DNA from: VXYL01 sp965199915
GTDB taxonomy: Bacteria > Pseudomonadota > Gammaproteobacteria > Pseudomonadales > Azotimanducaceae
Assembly (NCBI GenBank): GCA_965199915.1
Contig: OZ241348.1
Coordinates: 434,001 to 498,000, forward strand
Length of the DNA: 64,000 nucleotides
Reading direction: 5' to 3'
Part shown: piece by piece, positions 14,656 through 23,744 of the stretch
How the letters are laid out: every line of letters starts with the position of its first letter
How positions within the stretch are numbered: the first letter of the stretch is position 1
Notes under the pieces: generated by a model
What the model was told of the DNA's origin: nothing
Databases searched by the model: none
The model's input: only the letters and a program-made list of their open reading frames with translations
Program-made: the position numbers and the translations under genes

Positions 14656-15740
14656 TCGGTGCCGCCGACCGGCTGTTCCTGCGCCGCGCCGTGGAGCTGG
14701 CGGCGCGCGGCCTCTACAGCGTCAGCGGCAACCCGCGGGTGGGCTGCGTGATCGTGCGCGACGGCAACGTGATCGGCCGCGGCTGGCATCAGCGGGCGGG
14801 CGGGCCGCATGCCGAAACCCACGCCATTGCGAACGCCGATGGCGACGTGCGCGGGGCGACGGCGTACGTCTCCTTGGAGCCTTGTTGCCACACCGGACGA
14901 CAGCCTCCCTGTGTGGAAGCCCTCATCAGCCACGGCGTGGCCCGCGTGGTGGTGGCGCTTGCGGATCCGGATCCGCGCGTTTCCGGGCGTGGCTGCGAAG
15001 CGCTGCGCGGGGCGGGCATCGAAGTCGACATGGAAGAGCTGCCCGCCGCCGCGGAATTGAACGCCGGCTATCTCAAGCGCGTGCGCCAAGGCATGCCTTG
15101 GGTGCGGTTGAAAGTGGCGGCGTCCTTGGACGGGCGCGCGGCGACGGCGAGCGGCGAGAGCCAGTGGATCACCTCGCCGGCGGCGCGCGCGGACGCGCAA
15201 CACTGGCGCGCCCGCAGTTCGGTCATCGTCACCGGCATCGGCACGGTGCTGGCCGACGACCCCGCGCTTACGGTGCGCGAAGAACGGTTCGCCGGCGCGG
15301 ACGGCATTCGGCAACCGCTGGTCGCCATCGCCGACCGGCGCGGGCGCACGCCGCCGGGCGCCAAACTGTTCGCCGCGGACCGTCCCGCGATGCTCTTCTG
15401 CGACGAGGACGCTCCGGCCAAGCATCCGCGCGCGCAAGTGGTCGCCGGAGACCGCGCCGCGGGGTTGCGCGCGTTGTTGGAACACTTGGCCGCTCAAGGC
15501 TGCGACGAGGTGCTGGTGGAAGCCGGCCCGACGCTGACCGGCGCGTTCCTGCGCACGGCGCTGTGGGACGAGGCGCTGGTCTATCTGGCGCCCAAGCTGC
15601 TCGGTTCGGAGGCGCTGCCGTTGGCGCGCTTGACGCTGGCGCGCTTGGCGGACTGCGTGGCGGCGCGGGTGGTGGCGGTGGATTCGGTCGGGCCGGATGT
15701 GCGCGTTGTGCTGCGGCGCGTCCATGCGGAGCGGGCATGA
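14652..15740 (+). CDS. ribD: Bifunctional riboflavin deaminase-reductase RibD
   Basis: A 362-residue enzyme catalysing deamination and reduction of the pyrimidine intermediate in riboflavin synthesis. The N-terminal deaminase has the zinc motif HAETHAI (residues ~49-55) and PCCHTGRQPPC (~75-85). The C-terminal reductase begins around VRLKVAASLDGR (~150) and contains the ITSPAAR and EAGPTLTGAFL segments. The start is GTG at 14652, overlapping nrdR; nusB starts in its stop codon (ATGA). ribE, ribBA and ribH, which often sit between ribD and nusB, are missing from this locus and must be elsewhere. Confidence 0.96.
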   Translation: MIGAADRLFLRRAVELAARGLYSVSGNPRVGCVIVRDGNVIGRGWHQRAGGPHAETHAIANADGDVRGATAYVSLEPCCHTGRQPPCVEALISHGVARVVVALADPDPRVSGRGCEALRGAGIEVDMEELPAAAELNAGYLKRVRQGMPWVRLKVAASLDGRAATASGESQWITSPAARADAQHWRARSSVIVTGIGTVLADDPALTVREERFAGADGIRQPLVAIADRRGRTPPGAKLFAADRPAMLFCDEDAPAKHPRAQVVAGDRAAGLRALLEHLAAQGCDEVLVEAGPTLTGAFLRTALWDEALVYLAPKLLGSEALPLARLTLARLADCVAARVVAVDSVGPDVRVVLRRVHAERA

Positions 15741-16234
15741 CGCGCCTCGCCATCGACCCCCGGGCGCGGCACCGGTCGCGGCGGGCGCTGGTGCAAGCCC
15801 TTTACGCTTGGCAGATGACGGGGGCGGAGTTCCACGAGCTGCGGGATCAGTTCGCGCCCACCGATGCGGACGATGAGCGTTCGCCGCCGTCGCTCGGCGG
15901 CGACGGCATGCGGCGCGCCGACGTGGCGTATTTCCTCGACTGTTTGCGCGGCGTGATGCTTGACGCCCCGGAGCTGGATGCGCTGTTCGCGCCGCATCTG
16001 GACCGCGGCGTGGATCGGCTGGACCCGGTGGAACGCGGCATTCTGCGCGCCGGCGTGTACGAGCTGAAGGAACGCCTCGACGTGCCGGCGCGGGTGGTGC
16101 TGGACGAATGGGTGGCGCTCGCCAAGACGTTCGGCGCCACGGAGAGCCATCGCTATGTGAACGGGGTGCTCGACCGCGTGGCGCGGCAATTGCGCGGCGC
16201 CGAGTTGCCGGCCGCGGTCAGCGTGGAGCCGTGA
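15737..16234 (+). CDS. nusB: Transcription antitermination factor NusB
   Basis: A 165-residue all-helical RNA-binding protein of the ribosomal-RNA antitermination complex. Hallmarks are RHRSRRALVQALYAWQ at the N-terminus and the C-terminal VDRLDPVERGILRAGVYEL ... EWVALAKTFGATESHRYVNGVLD. An internal loop around DADDERSPPSLGGDG (residues ~40-55) is somewhat longer than usual. It overlaps ribD and thiL by 4 bp each, indicating a translationally coupled operon. Confidence 0.96.
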   Translation: MTRLAIDPRARHRSRRALVQALYAWQMTGAEFHELRDQFAPTDADDERSPPSLGGDGMRRADVAYFLDCLRGVMLDAPELDALFAPHLDRGVDRLDPVERGILRAGVYELKERLDVPARVVLDEWVALAKTFGATESHRYVNGVLDRVARQLRGAELPAAVSVEP

Positions 16235-17190
16235 ACGAGTTCGCCTTGATCGACAGCATCGTGGACGTGTTGCGCGAGGCGACCGCAGCGCCGAGCGTGG
16301 TGCTCGGGCCGGGCGACGACGCCGCCGTGGTGACCCTTCCGCAGAGGCATGAACTGGTGGTTTCCACGGACACGCTGGTGGCGGGCCGGCACTATCCCAA
16401 GCGCGCCCAGCCGGACGCCATCGGCTACCGCGGCATGGCCGTTGCGGCCTCCGATTTGGCCGCGATGGGCGCGGCGCCGGCGTGGGCGGTGGTCGCGCTC
16501 ACCACGCCGCGGTTGGAGGCAGCCTGGGCGCGGCGCTTTGCCGGCGGCGTCCGCGACGCGGCGCGGGATTTCGGCCTCGCCGTGATCGGCGGCAATCTCG
16601 CCCGCGGCCCGCAGAGCGTGACCGTGACAGCGCATGGCCACTTGCCGTGCGGTTCCGCCATTCGGCGCTCCGGCGCCCGCCCCGGAGACATCGTACACGT
16701 GACCGGTGCGCTGGGCGGGGCGGGGGTGGCGCTCGCGGATCGGGAGCGGTTGCGCGACTGTTCGCTAGACGATCTTGTTGACGGTGCGCCGGAGCAGCGG
16801 TTTTGGAAACCGGTGCCCCGGTTGGCGGTCGGCGTGGCGTTGCGCGGGTTCGCGAGCGCATGCCTCGACATCTCCGACGGCTTGGCTTCCGATCTCGAAC
16901 ACCTGTGCCTTGCAAGCGATGTCGCCTGCGAGGTGGACTTGGCGCGCCTGCCGACGTTTCCCGGTTGCGACCCGCTCGCCGCCGCGAGCGCCGGCGACGA
17001 TTTCGAGTTGGCGTTCACGGCCGCGCCGAAGCACGCTGGCGCGTTGCGGGAACTGGCGGCGAAGACCGGCGTGCCGATCACACCCATCGGCGCTGTGCTG
17101 GCCGCGAAGTCCCGCGACGAAGACGGCCGCGTGCGTTGGTTGCGGGGCGGCGTGCGGGTGCGTCCTCGGCCGGGCTTTGCGCATTTCTGA
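16231..17190 (+). CDS. thiL: Thiamine-monophosphate kinase ThiL
   Basis: A 319-residue PurM-like ATP-dependent kinase that makes thiamine diphosphate. The GTG at 16231 overlaps the nusB TGA and gives the expected N-terminus NEFALID. Metal/ATP motifs include LGPGDDAAVV (~27-36), STDTLVAGRHY (~46-56), GGNLARG (~122) and DISDGLASDLEHL (~208). Typical length and operon position. pgpA follows after 28 bp. Confidence 0.96.
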   Translation: MNEFALIDSIVDVLREATAAPSVVLGPGDDAAVVTLPQRHELVVSTDTLVAGRHYPKRAQPDAIGYRGMAVAASDLAAMGAAPAWAVVALTTPRLEAAWARRFAGGVRDAARDFGLAVIGGNLARGPQSVTVTAHGHLPCGSAIRRSGARPGDIVHVTGALGGAGVALADRERLRDCSLDDLVDGAPEQRFWKPVPRLAVGVALRGFASACLDISDGLASDLEHLCLASDVACEVDLARLPTFPGCDPLAAASAGDDFELAFTAAPKHAGALRELAAKTGVPITPIGAVLAAKSRDEDGRVRWLRGGVRVRPRPGFAHF

Positions 17191-17218
17191 ACAACGCGAA
17201 CCCAAGCCGCCGCCCGTA

Positions 17219-17722
17219 ATGCTGGTGGTGCGCCACTTGCGCGATCCGTGGGTGTTCGTCGCCACCGGCTTCGGCTGCGGCCTCGCGCCTTGGGCGCCGG
17301 GCACGTTGGGTTCCGCGCTTGGTCTGGCCGCTTGGTGGTGGCTGCTTGCAGACCTGCCGGCGGCGGGCCGTCTGGCGGCCGTCGCCGCGGGCGGAGTCGT
17401 CGGCTTCGCCGTGATTCGCCAAGCCGTCAAACGGTACCGCCTTGGAGACGAGCCCGCCATTGTGTTGGACGAGGTCATCGGCTGTTGGGTGGCGCTGCTC
17501 ATGGCGCCCAAGGCGCTCGCGCCGGCGCTGCTCGGCTTCGCGCTGTTTCGCGCGGCGGACATCGTCAAGCCGTGGCCGGTGTCCTGGGCGGACGCCAAGG
17601 TGAGAGGCGCCGCCGGCATTCTGCTCGACGACGTGTTGGCCGGCGGCATCGCCCTCGCAGTGCTCGCACTAATCGCCCTCGTAGCGCTCGCACTAGGCCA
17701 GCCCATCCTTTGGCCGACTTGA
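17219..17722 (+). CDS. pgpA: Phosphatidylglycerophosphatase A
   Basis: A 167-residue membrane phosphatase that dephosphorylates phosphatidylglycerophosphate to phosphatidylglycerol. The N-terminus GFGCGLAPWAPGTLGS is the family signature, ILDEV-like (VLDEVIGCWVAL) is the conserved central helix, and FRAADIVKPWPVSWAD marks the C-terminal catalytic region. Three to four hydrophobic helices are visible. It is the last gene of the nrdR operon; the convergent xseB ends 45 bp away. Confidence 0.95.
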   Translation: MLVVRHLRDPWVFVATGFGCGLAPWAPGTLGSALGLAAWWWLLADLPAAGRLAAVAAGGVVGFAVIRQAVKRYRLGDEPAIVLDEVIGCWVALLMAPKALAPALLGFALFRAADIVKPWPVSWADAKVRGAAGILLDDVLAGGIALAVLALIALVALALGQPILWPT

Positions 17723-17767
17723 CAACGCGCCGTTGGGCGACTCCCGCTCGATGTGGCGACGCGAGCG

Positions 17768-18040
17768 TTAGGCGCCGCCCGATGGCGCGTCGTTGTCGTC
17801 CGCCGGCAACGACAGGTCGATCTCCTCTCCATCCTCGGTGAGGGCTTTCACGCGCAATTCGGCGGCGCGCAGCGCACCTTGGCAGACGCGCGCCAGCTTG
17901 ACGCCCCGCTCGAACGCCGCGAGCGACTCCTCCAGGCTGAGCGAGCCGTCCTCCATCTTGCCGACCAACGCCTCGAGTTCGCCGAGCGCCGCCTCGAAGT
18001 CGACCGGCTTTTCCGAATGTTCGGCGCCGGGATCAGCCAC
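17768..18040 (-). CDS. xseB: Exodeoxyribonuclease VII small subunit
   Basis: A 90-residue protein with the XseB helical hairpin: DFEAALGELEALVGKMEDGSLSLEESLAAFERG, then a basic-acidic helix and an acidic tail. It partners with XseA in processive single-strand DNA degradation. It overlaps the upstream winged-helix-like gene by 8 bp. The ispA and dxs genes that commonly follow xseB are not here, which is consistent with isoprenoid precursors coming from the mevalonate route (inference only). Confidence 0.92.
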   Translation of the reverse strand: MADPGAEHSEKPVDFEAALGELEALVGKMEDGSLSLEESLAAFERGVKLARVCQGALRAAELRVKALTEDGEEIDLSLPADDNDAPSGGA

Positions 18041-18320
18041 TGCCTTCGCCGTTGTCCGCCCGCACAGCCGCGTTGGCGGCGGCGATCGAGAACGTCGCGC
18101 CGGGGATCAGCCGCCAAACGGCATTCCGCTCGTCCAACGCGATCAGCCCCAAGCGCTCCAAGTTGGTGAGTTCCCCGCGCACTTCCCAAGCGCCGAACGG
18201 CGTGCCTTCGCCGCGCAAGTAGCCCGTGACGTCACCCGGACGAAAGCAATCGACACCGCCCTCGCGCAACGCGACGACGGCGTCGAAAACGGTCTTGGTG
18301 CGTCTCGCTCGCTCGCTCAA
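18033..18320 (-). CDS. Small winged-helix-like protein, function unknown
   Basis: A 95-residue protein. Residues ~10-65 (TKTVFDAVVALREGG ... FRPGDVTGYLRG ... WEVRGELTNLERLGLI) have the spacing of a winged-helix domain, with a recognition-helix-like RGELTNLERLGL and a possible wing around DERNAVWRL. The C-terminus is Ala-rich. It lies between pgk and xseB, all on the minus strand, with 83 bp to pgk and an overlap with xseB. A DNA-binding role is inferred from the predicted fold only. Confidence 0.7.
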   Translation of the reverse strand: MSERARRTKTVFDAVVALREGGVDCFRPGDVTGYLRGEGTPFGAWEVRGELTNLERLGLIALDERNAVWRLIPGATFSIAAANAAVRADNGEGSG

Positions 18321-18403
18321 AGTGGATCCGCAGTCGGGATGTGAACGTGTCGGCGCAAGTTACCACAGCCAACGCGCCGCCCTCTCCCTGCCACGACACC
18401 GCG

Positions 18404-19603
<1,200 letters not shown>

Positions 19604-19635
19604 TCCCGATCGGCGGTGCCATAATCACCCGCCAC

Positions 19636-19710
19636 GCGGGCGTCGTATAACGGTCATTACCCCAGCTTCCCAAGCTGGAGACGTGGGTTCGACTCCCACC
19701 GTCCGCTCCA
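19636..19710 (+). tRNA. tRNA-Gly (CCC anticodon)
   Basis: The cloverleaf can be drawn by hand. The acceptor stem GCGGGCG (19636-19642) pairs with CGTCCGC, with one G-U. The anticodon stem CCAGC/GCTGG has loop TTCCCAA, giving anticodon CCC. The T-arm GTGGG-TTCGACT-CCCAC is standard, and CCA is encoded (19708-19710). The gene decodes GGG. A decayed copy of its last ~15 bases plus downstream sequence occurs at 21035. Confidence 0.95.
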
Positions 19711-19795
19711 ACTTCGCGCTAGGCGCAGAGTTGTTCGTGCGAGGCACACAGAGTTTGCGCCAGCAAACTCCAACGCGCCCCGCAGGGGCGCGCCT
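19696..19795 (-). repeat. Left copy of tRNA-end direct repeat, including hairpin repeat R4
   Basis: It starts inside the tRNA-Gly 3' end (CCACCGTCCGCTCCAA) and runs through an R-family element (GAGTTTGCGCCAGCAAACTC, then GCGCCCC-GCA-GGGGCGC) to the TAG of the small membrane gene. It is directly repeated at 21035-21133 with roughly 80% identity by eye. Confidence 0.75.
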
Positions 19796-20024
19796 AGTCC
19801 TGCGCCTCTCGCGCTTCCCGTTGCGCCTTGAGCAACCGCCTCCACCAAACGCAAGCGGTGACGAAGTGCCCCACCCACAGACAAACCAACCACAAATCAA
19901 CGTGCGGCGCTCCCGTGAAGTGAACGACAGCCAACCCGACACACAGCAGCAAGGAAATGGCAAGACTCTCCCACGCCCACTTGGGGTTTTCTCCAAGCCA
20001 TTTGTCTTTCGTGGCCTTATTCAT
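19794..20024 (-). CDS. Small two-helix membrane protein
   Basis: A 76-residue protein with two hydrophobic helices (SLAISLLLCVGLAVVHFTG and LWLVCLWVGHFVTACVWW) separated by a short loop and flanked by charged ends; the C-terminus LLKAQREAREAQD is cytoplasmic-looking. No family was recognised. It sits in the small island next to tRNA-Gly, and its stop codon TAG is directly joined to hairpin repeat R4. Codon use looks less G+C-biased than in neighbours. Confidence 0.6.
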   Translation of the reverse strand: MNKATKDKWLGENPKWAWESLAISLLLCVGLAVVHFTGAPHVDLWLVCLWVGHFVTACVWWRRLLKAQREAREAQD

Positions 20025-20058
20025 CCATCCGTCCGTGTCAGGTACGCGAGCTTGGCGC

Positions 20059-20481
20059 CTAGTCGTCTAGCACACCATCACATAGGTATGTGGGATCGCC
20101 GGTTCGCTTGCACCATTCCCTCAACCGTTCCTCCGAAATTCGCCGATCCTCAGCAAACTCTTTCTCCACCCAGTCGAAGAACTCTGCGCAGGAGCCTGTT
20201 CTGCAGGAGTCGATTATCGACAGCAACCCTCCTACGAAGGCAACAACACCGGCAATCGCCAACAAGACCGGAAGGATGGCTTGGTAGCACTCTGGCGGGA
20301 TCGGCCCGTGACCGTTGCAGAGCCCCGGTGGCGGCATCGGCGGTGCATCGGCATAGGCCAAGCCGGAGCTCGGCACCCCATACGTCACCGGCGCAGCCGG
20401 CGCACCCACCAAAAGGAACGCCAACGCTACCGCAACTGGCGCGTTCGTCAAGTGCATGAGCAACTTTCGCAACTTTCTCAT
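20059..20481 (-). CDS. Secreted or membrane-anchored hypothetical protein
   Basis: A 140-residue protein. It has a signal-peptide-like N-terminus (RKLRKLLMHLTNAPVAVALAFLLVG), a proline-rich stretch with two cysteines, a transmembrane helix (ILPVLLAIAGVVAFVGGLLSI, residues ~68-88), then a charged soluble C-terminus with several cysteines (DSCRTGSCAEFF, REWCKRTG, YLCDG). No family was recognised. It is 34 bp upstream of the small two-helix gene on the same strand; both lie between att-like repeats. Confidence 0.6.
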   Translation of the reverse strand: MRKLRKLLMHLTNAPVAVALAFLLVGAPAAPVTYGVPSSGLAYADAPPMPPPGLCNGHGPIPPECYQAILPVLLAIAGVVAFVGGLLSIIDSCRTGSCAEFFDWVEKEFAEDRRISEERLREWCKRTGDPTYLCDGVLDD

Positions 20482-21034
20482 GGTTCAACCCTCCAAGGTC
20501 GTTAGCCTTCCCCGACACCCCAACGGTGCCAAGCCGTGCTAAACCAATCCGGACACGAACACTAGGCAACCTGCCCCGCACCCTGTCAAGTGTTTTCTTC
20601 ATCCATGCAATCAATGACTTGCGGTAAAAACCGGATCGCTAAGGGCTTTCGGCGTCAATCTCGCGGACAGCTCCACAAAGCCACGAACACTGTCCATCTG
20701 AAGGTATTTGGCAGTCGCGCCCTTCTCGGCAATCGCACCGGTGGCATAGCGGGCAGGCTGTCGATGGTCTGCTCAACCACCGGTCAGCATCAGTTCGGGC
20801 AGCGTCGCGTTGCATGGTCTGCGCGTAGCACTTGCGGACGTGCGGAGAAGCCTTGATCCCGACGTGGCGAAAAAGGCGTTGGTGATGTGGATGCCGACGT
20901 GTTGCGGCGTCAAGGGAAACACCCGCCTGCAGCAGTGCAGCAAACCGCGGGCATCGCACGGTCAACCCTTGCCGGGTTTTGGCAGCTTGGTCCGGGGTCT
21001 CGTCCGCGGGGTGCCTCGCACCGCCGCATCGCGT
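20482..21034. other. Gene-free stretch with probable decayed coding remnants
   Basis: No full-length gene is convincing. On the minus strand a ~50-codon frame ending at ~20617 (TAKYLQMDSVRGFVEL ...) has protein-like composition but no start, and an overlapping frame is cysteine-rich (CPLCHRCDCREGRDC). These may be remnants of one frameshifted gene of unknown identity. The stretch lies inside the island bounded by the tRNA-end repeats. Confidence 0.35.
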
Positions 21035-21133
21035 CCACCGTCGGCTCCAATTTCGCGTCGAGCACGGAGTTTGTTCGCTAGGCACACAGAGTTTGCACAG
21101 CAAACTCCACACGCCCCGCAGGGGTGCGCCTTG
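21035..21133 (-). repeat. Right copy of tRNA-end direct repeat, including hairpin repeat R5
   Basis: CCACCGTCGGCTCCAATTTCG matches the tRNA-Gly 3' end and flank at 19696 (two mismatches). It is followed by a second GAGTTTGC-ACA-GCAAACTC hairpin and a GCCCC-GCA-GGGGTGC stem. It lacks the rest of a tRNA gene, as expected for the distal end of an integrated element. Confidence 0.7.
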
Positions 21134-21136
21134 AGC

Positions 21137-21221
21137 GGCAGCGACCTTCACAAACGTGTCAAGTTGCGGGCTAGGCGCACAGAGTTTGCGCAGCAAACTC
21201 CAACGCACCCGAAGGGTGCGC
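21137..21221 (-). repeat. Double-hairpin intergenic repeat, copy R6
   Basis: Read on the minus strand it starts directly after the TAG of the alcohol dehydrogenase. GGCGCACCC-TTC-GGGTGCG is followed by GAGTTTGC-TGC-GCAAACTC and the tail CGCAACTTGACACGTTTG ending AAGGTCGCTGCC. It is a full-length copy, in tandem with R5. Confidence 0.85.
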
Positions 21222-22304
21222 CTAGTCAAACACGATCACGTTGCGCGCCACTTCGCCTGTTTCCAGCGCCGCCAGCGCGTCGTTCACGTCGCCGAGCTTG
21301 ATGCGCGCCGAGATCAAGTCGTCCAAGTGCAGCTTGCCGGCCAGGTAGAAGTCCACGAAACGCGGCATGTCCACGCGGAAGCGGTTCGAGCCCATGCTCG
21401 AGCCTTGCAGCTTCTTCTCGCGCAGAAACTCCGGGCCGTGGACTTCCACCATCGTGCCCACCGGAATCATGCCGATCACCGTGGCGGCGCCGCCGGCGCG
21501 GATCATCTTGAACGCCTGCTCGGTGGTCTGCTTCAGGCCAATGGCCTCGAACGAGTAATGCACGCCGCCGCCGGTCATTTCGCGCACTTCGGCCACCGCA
21601 TCCGTCTCGGCCGCGTTCACCGTGTCCGTGGCGCCGAACTTGCGCGCCAGCGCCAGCTTGGAGGCCACCGTGTCGATGGCGATGACGCGCCCGGCGCCGG
21701 CGATGGCGGCGCCGTTGACGCAGGAGAGGCCCACGCCGCCGCAGCCGATCACCGCCACGGTGGCCCCGGGTTCCACCGCCGCGGTGTGAATCACGGCGCC
21801 AACGCCGGTGGTGACGCCGCAGCCGATCAGCGCCGCCACGTCCAGCGGCATGTCGTCGCGGATCTTCGCCACCGCGTGCTCGTGAACCAGCATGTTCTCC
21901 GCGAACGAGGAAAGGTGCAGGAATTGCTGGATCGGCTCGTCGCCGGCGGCAAGACGCGGCGGTTCGTCGGCGCCGCGCGAGAGCTCGGGTTCGTTGCACA
22001 GCACCATGCGCCCGGTGAGGCAGTATTCGCAGTGGCCGCAGAACGCCGAAAGGCAGGTGATCACATGGTCGCCGGGCTTCACATAGTGGACGTCCTCGCC
22101 CACCGCCTCGACCACGCCGGCGGACTCGTGGCCCAGCACGGTGGGCAGCAGGTACGGATAGGCGCCGTTCTGAAAGTGCAGGTCCGAATGGCAAACGCCG
22201 GCGGCCGCCGTGCGCAGCAGCACTTCCCGCGGGCCGGGTTTGGCGGTGCTGACATCCTCGATGGACAGCGGCTGGTTCACTTGGCGCAAGACGGCGGCTT
22301 TCAT
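21222..22304 (-). CDS. Zinc-dependent alcohol dehydrogenase (MDR family)
   Basis: A 360-residue medium-chain dehydrogenase. Catalytic zinc ligands: Cys in AGVCHSDLH (~38), His in GHESAGVV (~59) and the distal Cys in LIGCGVTTG (~163). Four structural-zinc cysteines are in CLSAFCGHCEYCLTGRMVLC (~84-103). The Rossmann motif VIGCGGVGLSC is near residue 187. The CHSD/GCGVTTG pattern places it with class III-like or NDMA-dependent ADHs. The substrate is not deducible. It is transcribed alone, and the TAG abuts repeat R6. Confidence 0.93.
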   Translation of the reverse strand: MKAAVLRQVNQPLSIEDVSTAKPGPREVLLRTAAAGVCHSDLHFQNGAYPYLLPTVLGHESAGVVEAVGEDVHYVKPGDHVITCLSAFCGHCEYCLTGRMVLCNEPELSRGADEPPRLAAGDEPIQQFLHLSSFAENMLVHEHAVAKIRDDMPLDVAALIGCGVTTGVGAVIHTAAVEPGATVAVIGCGGVGLSCVNGAAIAGAGRVIAIDTVASKLALARKFGATDTVNAAETDAVAEVREMTGGGVHYSFEAIGLKQTTEQAFKMIRAGGAATVIGMIPVGTMVEVHGPEFLREKKLQGSSMGSNRFRVDMPRFVDFYLAGKLHLDDLISARIKLGDVNDALAALETGEVARNVIVFD

Positions 22305-22491
22305 GGCATCTCCCAGATCAGGGCAGGGGAAAGGTGGAAAGTGTGAGAATCCGAGCGAGTGTAAACCATTGACACCCGATGGACCGTCGATCGGCGCCTT
22401 GACTCGGACGCTGGTCCTCTACTGCTGTCAAATCTGCTCCATCGCTCCGCGACATGCGCGGTCGCGCTCGGCTTCTGCTTCGCATCCGCCG

Positions 22492-22875
22492 TCATGTGCC
22501 GTCTTCGACATCGAGGTTCGGTATTCCGATGAAGTCGCGGGCGTTGCACGTCATCAGTGTGGCATTGCAATAGCTGGCCGTCACGCCAATGGCAATGTCC
22601 GCAGCCCGTCGACGTGGCGAGCCGAGCTTTCGGAACACCTCGGCAGCAGTTTCGACGATCGCATCCGTCAGAGGAACAATGCCATCGTCCGCAAGAAAAG
22701 CCTTGGCTACGGCGAGCTGATTAGGTGTTCTCGGTCCTCGAGAGAACTCGTACCATGCCAAGGCGCTCATCTCGATTCGCTCCCCCACGTCGACGGCTTC
22801 CACCAAACGCCGCCTCTCTCCGCCAGCTCCGCTCAACGCACGGATTATGAAGTCCGTATCCAAGTGAACAGTCAT
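22492..22875 (-). CDS. vapC: VapC-type PIN-domain toxin
   Basis: A 127-residue PIN ribonuclease. The N-terminal HLDTDFIIRAL carries the first acidic residue, Glu follows in ALAWYEFSRG, and later Asp residues are in AADIAIGVTA and MTCNARDFIGI. The ATG at 22875 shares one base with the antitoxin TGA, giving tight coupling. The antitoxin upstream is of RHH type. Expected action: cleavage of tRNA or rRNA when the antitoxin is degraded. The pair separates the nuo operon from the dehydrogenase. Confidence 0.85.
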   Translation of the reverse strand: MTVHLDTDFIIRALSGAGGERRRLVEAVDVGERIEMSALAWYEFSRGPRTPNQLAVAKAFLADDGIVPLTDAIVETAAEVFRKLGSPRRRAADIAIGVTASYCNATLMTCNARDFIGIPNLDVEDGT

Positions 22876-23129
22876 CAAGACCACTCGTCTTCTGCTTTGC
22901 GCCGTCTGATCTCTTCGTCCGCGTCGTTGCCTTCAAAGAGGTCGAACAGCTCTTCTAGGTTTCGGATACGCTCTTCGCGTTTGGCCCTGGACGCACCGAG
23001 AACCGCTTCTCGATGGCAAACCAACGCCTTGCGGATGGCTTCCGCGGTTGAGCATTCGTAGCGGTGCGAAAGGGCCTGCGCCGCTTCGTAGGAACGGTCG
23101 TCCAAGGCAACAGTTACGCGTCTGGGCAT
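22875..23129 (-). CDS. vapB: Ribbon-helix-helix antitoxin
   Basis: An 84-residue protein. MPRRVTVALDDRSYEAAQALS is the beta strand and first helix of an RHH domain, and TAEAIRKALVCH is the second helix. The acidic, helical C-terminal half (REERIRNLEELFDLFEG onward) is the presumed toxin-binding region. It precedes the PIN gene in the same transcript, the standard antitoxin-toxin order, and is expected to autorepress the operon. Confidence 0.85.
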   Translation of the reverse strand: MPRRVTVALDDRSYEAAQALSHRYECSTAEAIRKALVCHREAVLGASRAKREERIRNLEELFDLFEGNDADEEIRRRKAEDEWS

Positions 23130-23167
23130 TCCACTCTTCCATTTCTCCCACGCGGGTCAATTGTAAA

Positions 23168-23242
23168 GCCGCTGAGCGGCACGGAGTAAAGCGGAGCGAA
23201 CTCGCACGCGCCCAAGAGGGGCGCACCGCTCGCAGGGCGCGC
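23168..23242 (-). repeat. Hairpin repeat R7 (degenerate), abutting nuoE stop
   Basis: On the minus strand it follows the TAG of nuoE with GGCGCGCCC, a second GCGCCCC stem and a decayed GAGTTCGC/GGAGTAAAG version of hairpin 2. The distal tail is missing. Confidence 0.6.
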
Positions 23243-23731
23243 CTACTCGAAGCGGGCGAATATCTCCTCCAGCTTCTCTGCCGTCACATCGCCGATCAGT
23301 TCGTCGTCGATCAGCATCGTCGGGGCGCGGTCGCAGGCGCCCAGGCAGACGATGGGCAGCAGAGTGAAGCGGTCGTCCTCGGTGGTTTCGCCGAGGCGGA
23401 TGCCGAGATGCGCCTCCACCTGCTTGCGCAAGCCGTCCGCGCCCATCACGTAGCAGGAGACGCTGTCGCACACCATCACCACATGGCGGCCCACCGGCTT
23501 GCGGTAGATGAGGTTGTAGAAGGTGGCGATGCTGTCCAGGTTTTCCACGGACATGCCGAGCAGCCGGGCGATTGCGGCCAGCGATTCGTCGGACACCCAG
23601 CCCCGGCGGCGCTGCACGATCATCATCGCGTCGATGGCGGCGGAGGCGCGATCCGGCAAATGGGCGCACTCGGCCTCGATGGCGCGCACCTCGTCGTCCG
23701 AGAGCACTTGTATCAGCGCGGGTTCGGCCAT
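23243..23731 (-). CDS. nuoE: NADH-quinone oxidoreductase subunit E (24 kDa)
   Basis: A thioredoxin-like [2Fe-2S] subunit of respiratory complex I. Four cysteines are in CDSVSC (~88-93) and CLGACD (~129-134), the expected C-x4-C and C-x3-C ligands. The start is taken as ATG at 23731 (MAEPALIQ), 13 bp after nuoCD; a longer in-frame start at 23758 would overlap it. The next expected genes, nuoF and nuoG, are absent: the operon ends here with repeat R7 and a VapBC pair. Confidence 0.95.
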   Translation of the reverse strand: MAEPALIQVLSDDEVRAIEAECAHLPDRASAAIDAMMIVQRRRGWVSDESLAAIARLLGMSVENLDSIATFYNLIYRKPVGRHVVMVCDSVSCYVMGADGLRKQVEAHLGIRLGETTEDDRFTLLPIVCLGACDRAPTMLIDDELIGDVTAEKLEEIFARFE

Positions 23732-23744
23732 CGCGTTCCAAGCC

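Noticed and set aside
18033..18320. Naming the winged-helix-like gene as a specific regulator
   Set aside because: Only a rough secondary-structure match supports DNA binding; no family motif is present.
20639..21229. 196-codon minus-strand frame next to the alcohol dehydrogenase
   Set aside because: It runs through two hairpin repeats and the tRNA-end copy and its composition changes along its length; at best it contains decayed fragments.
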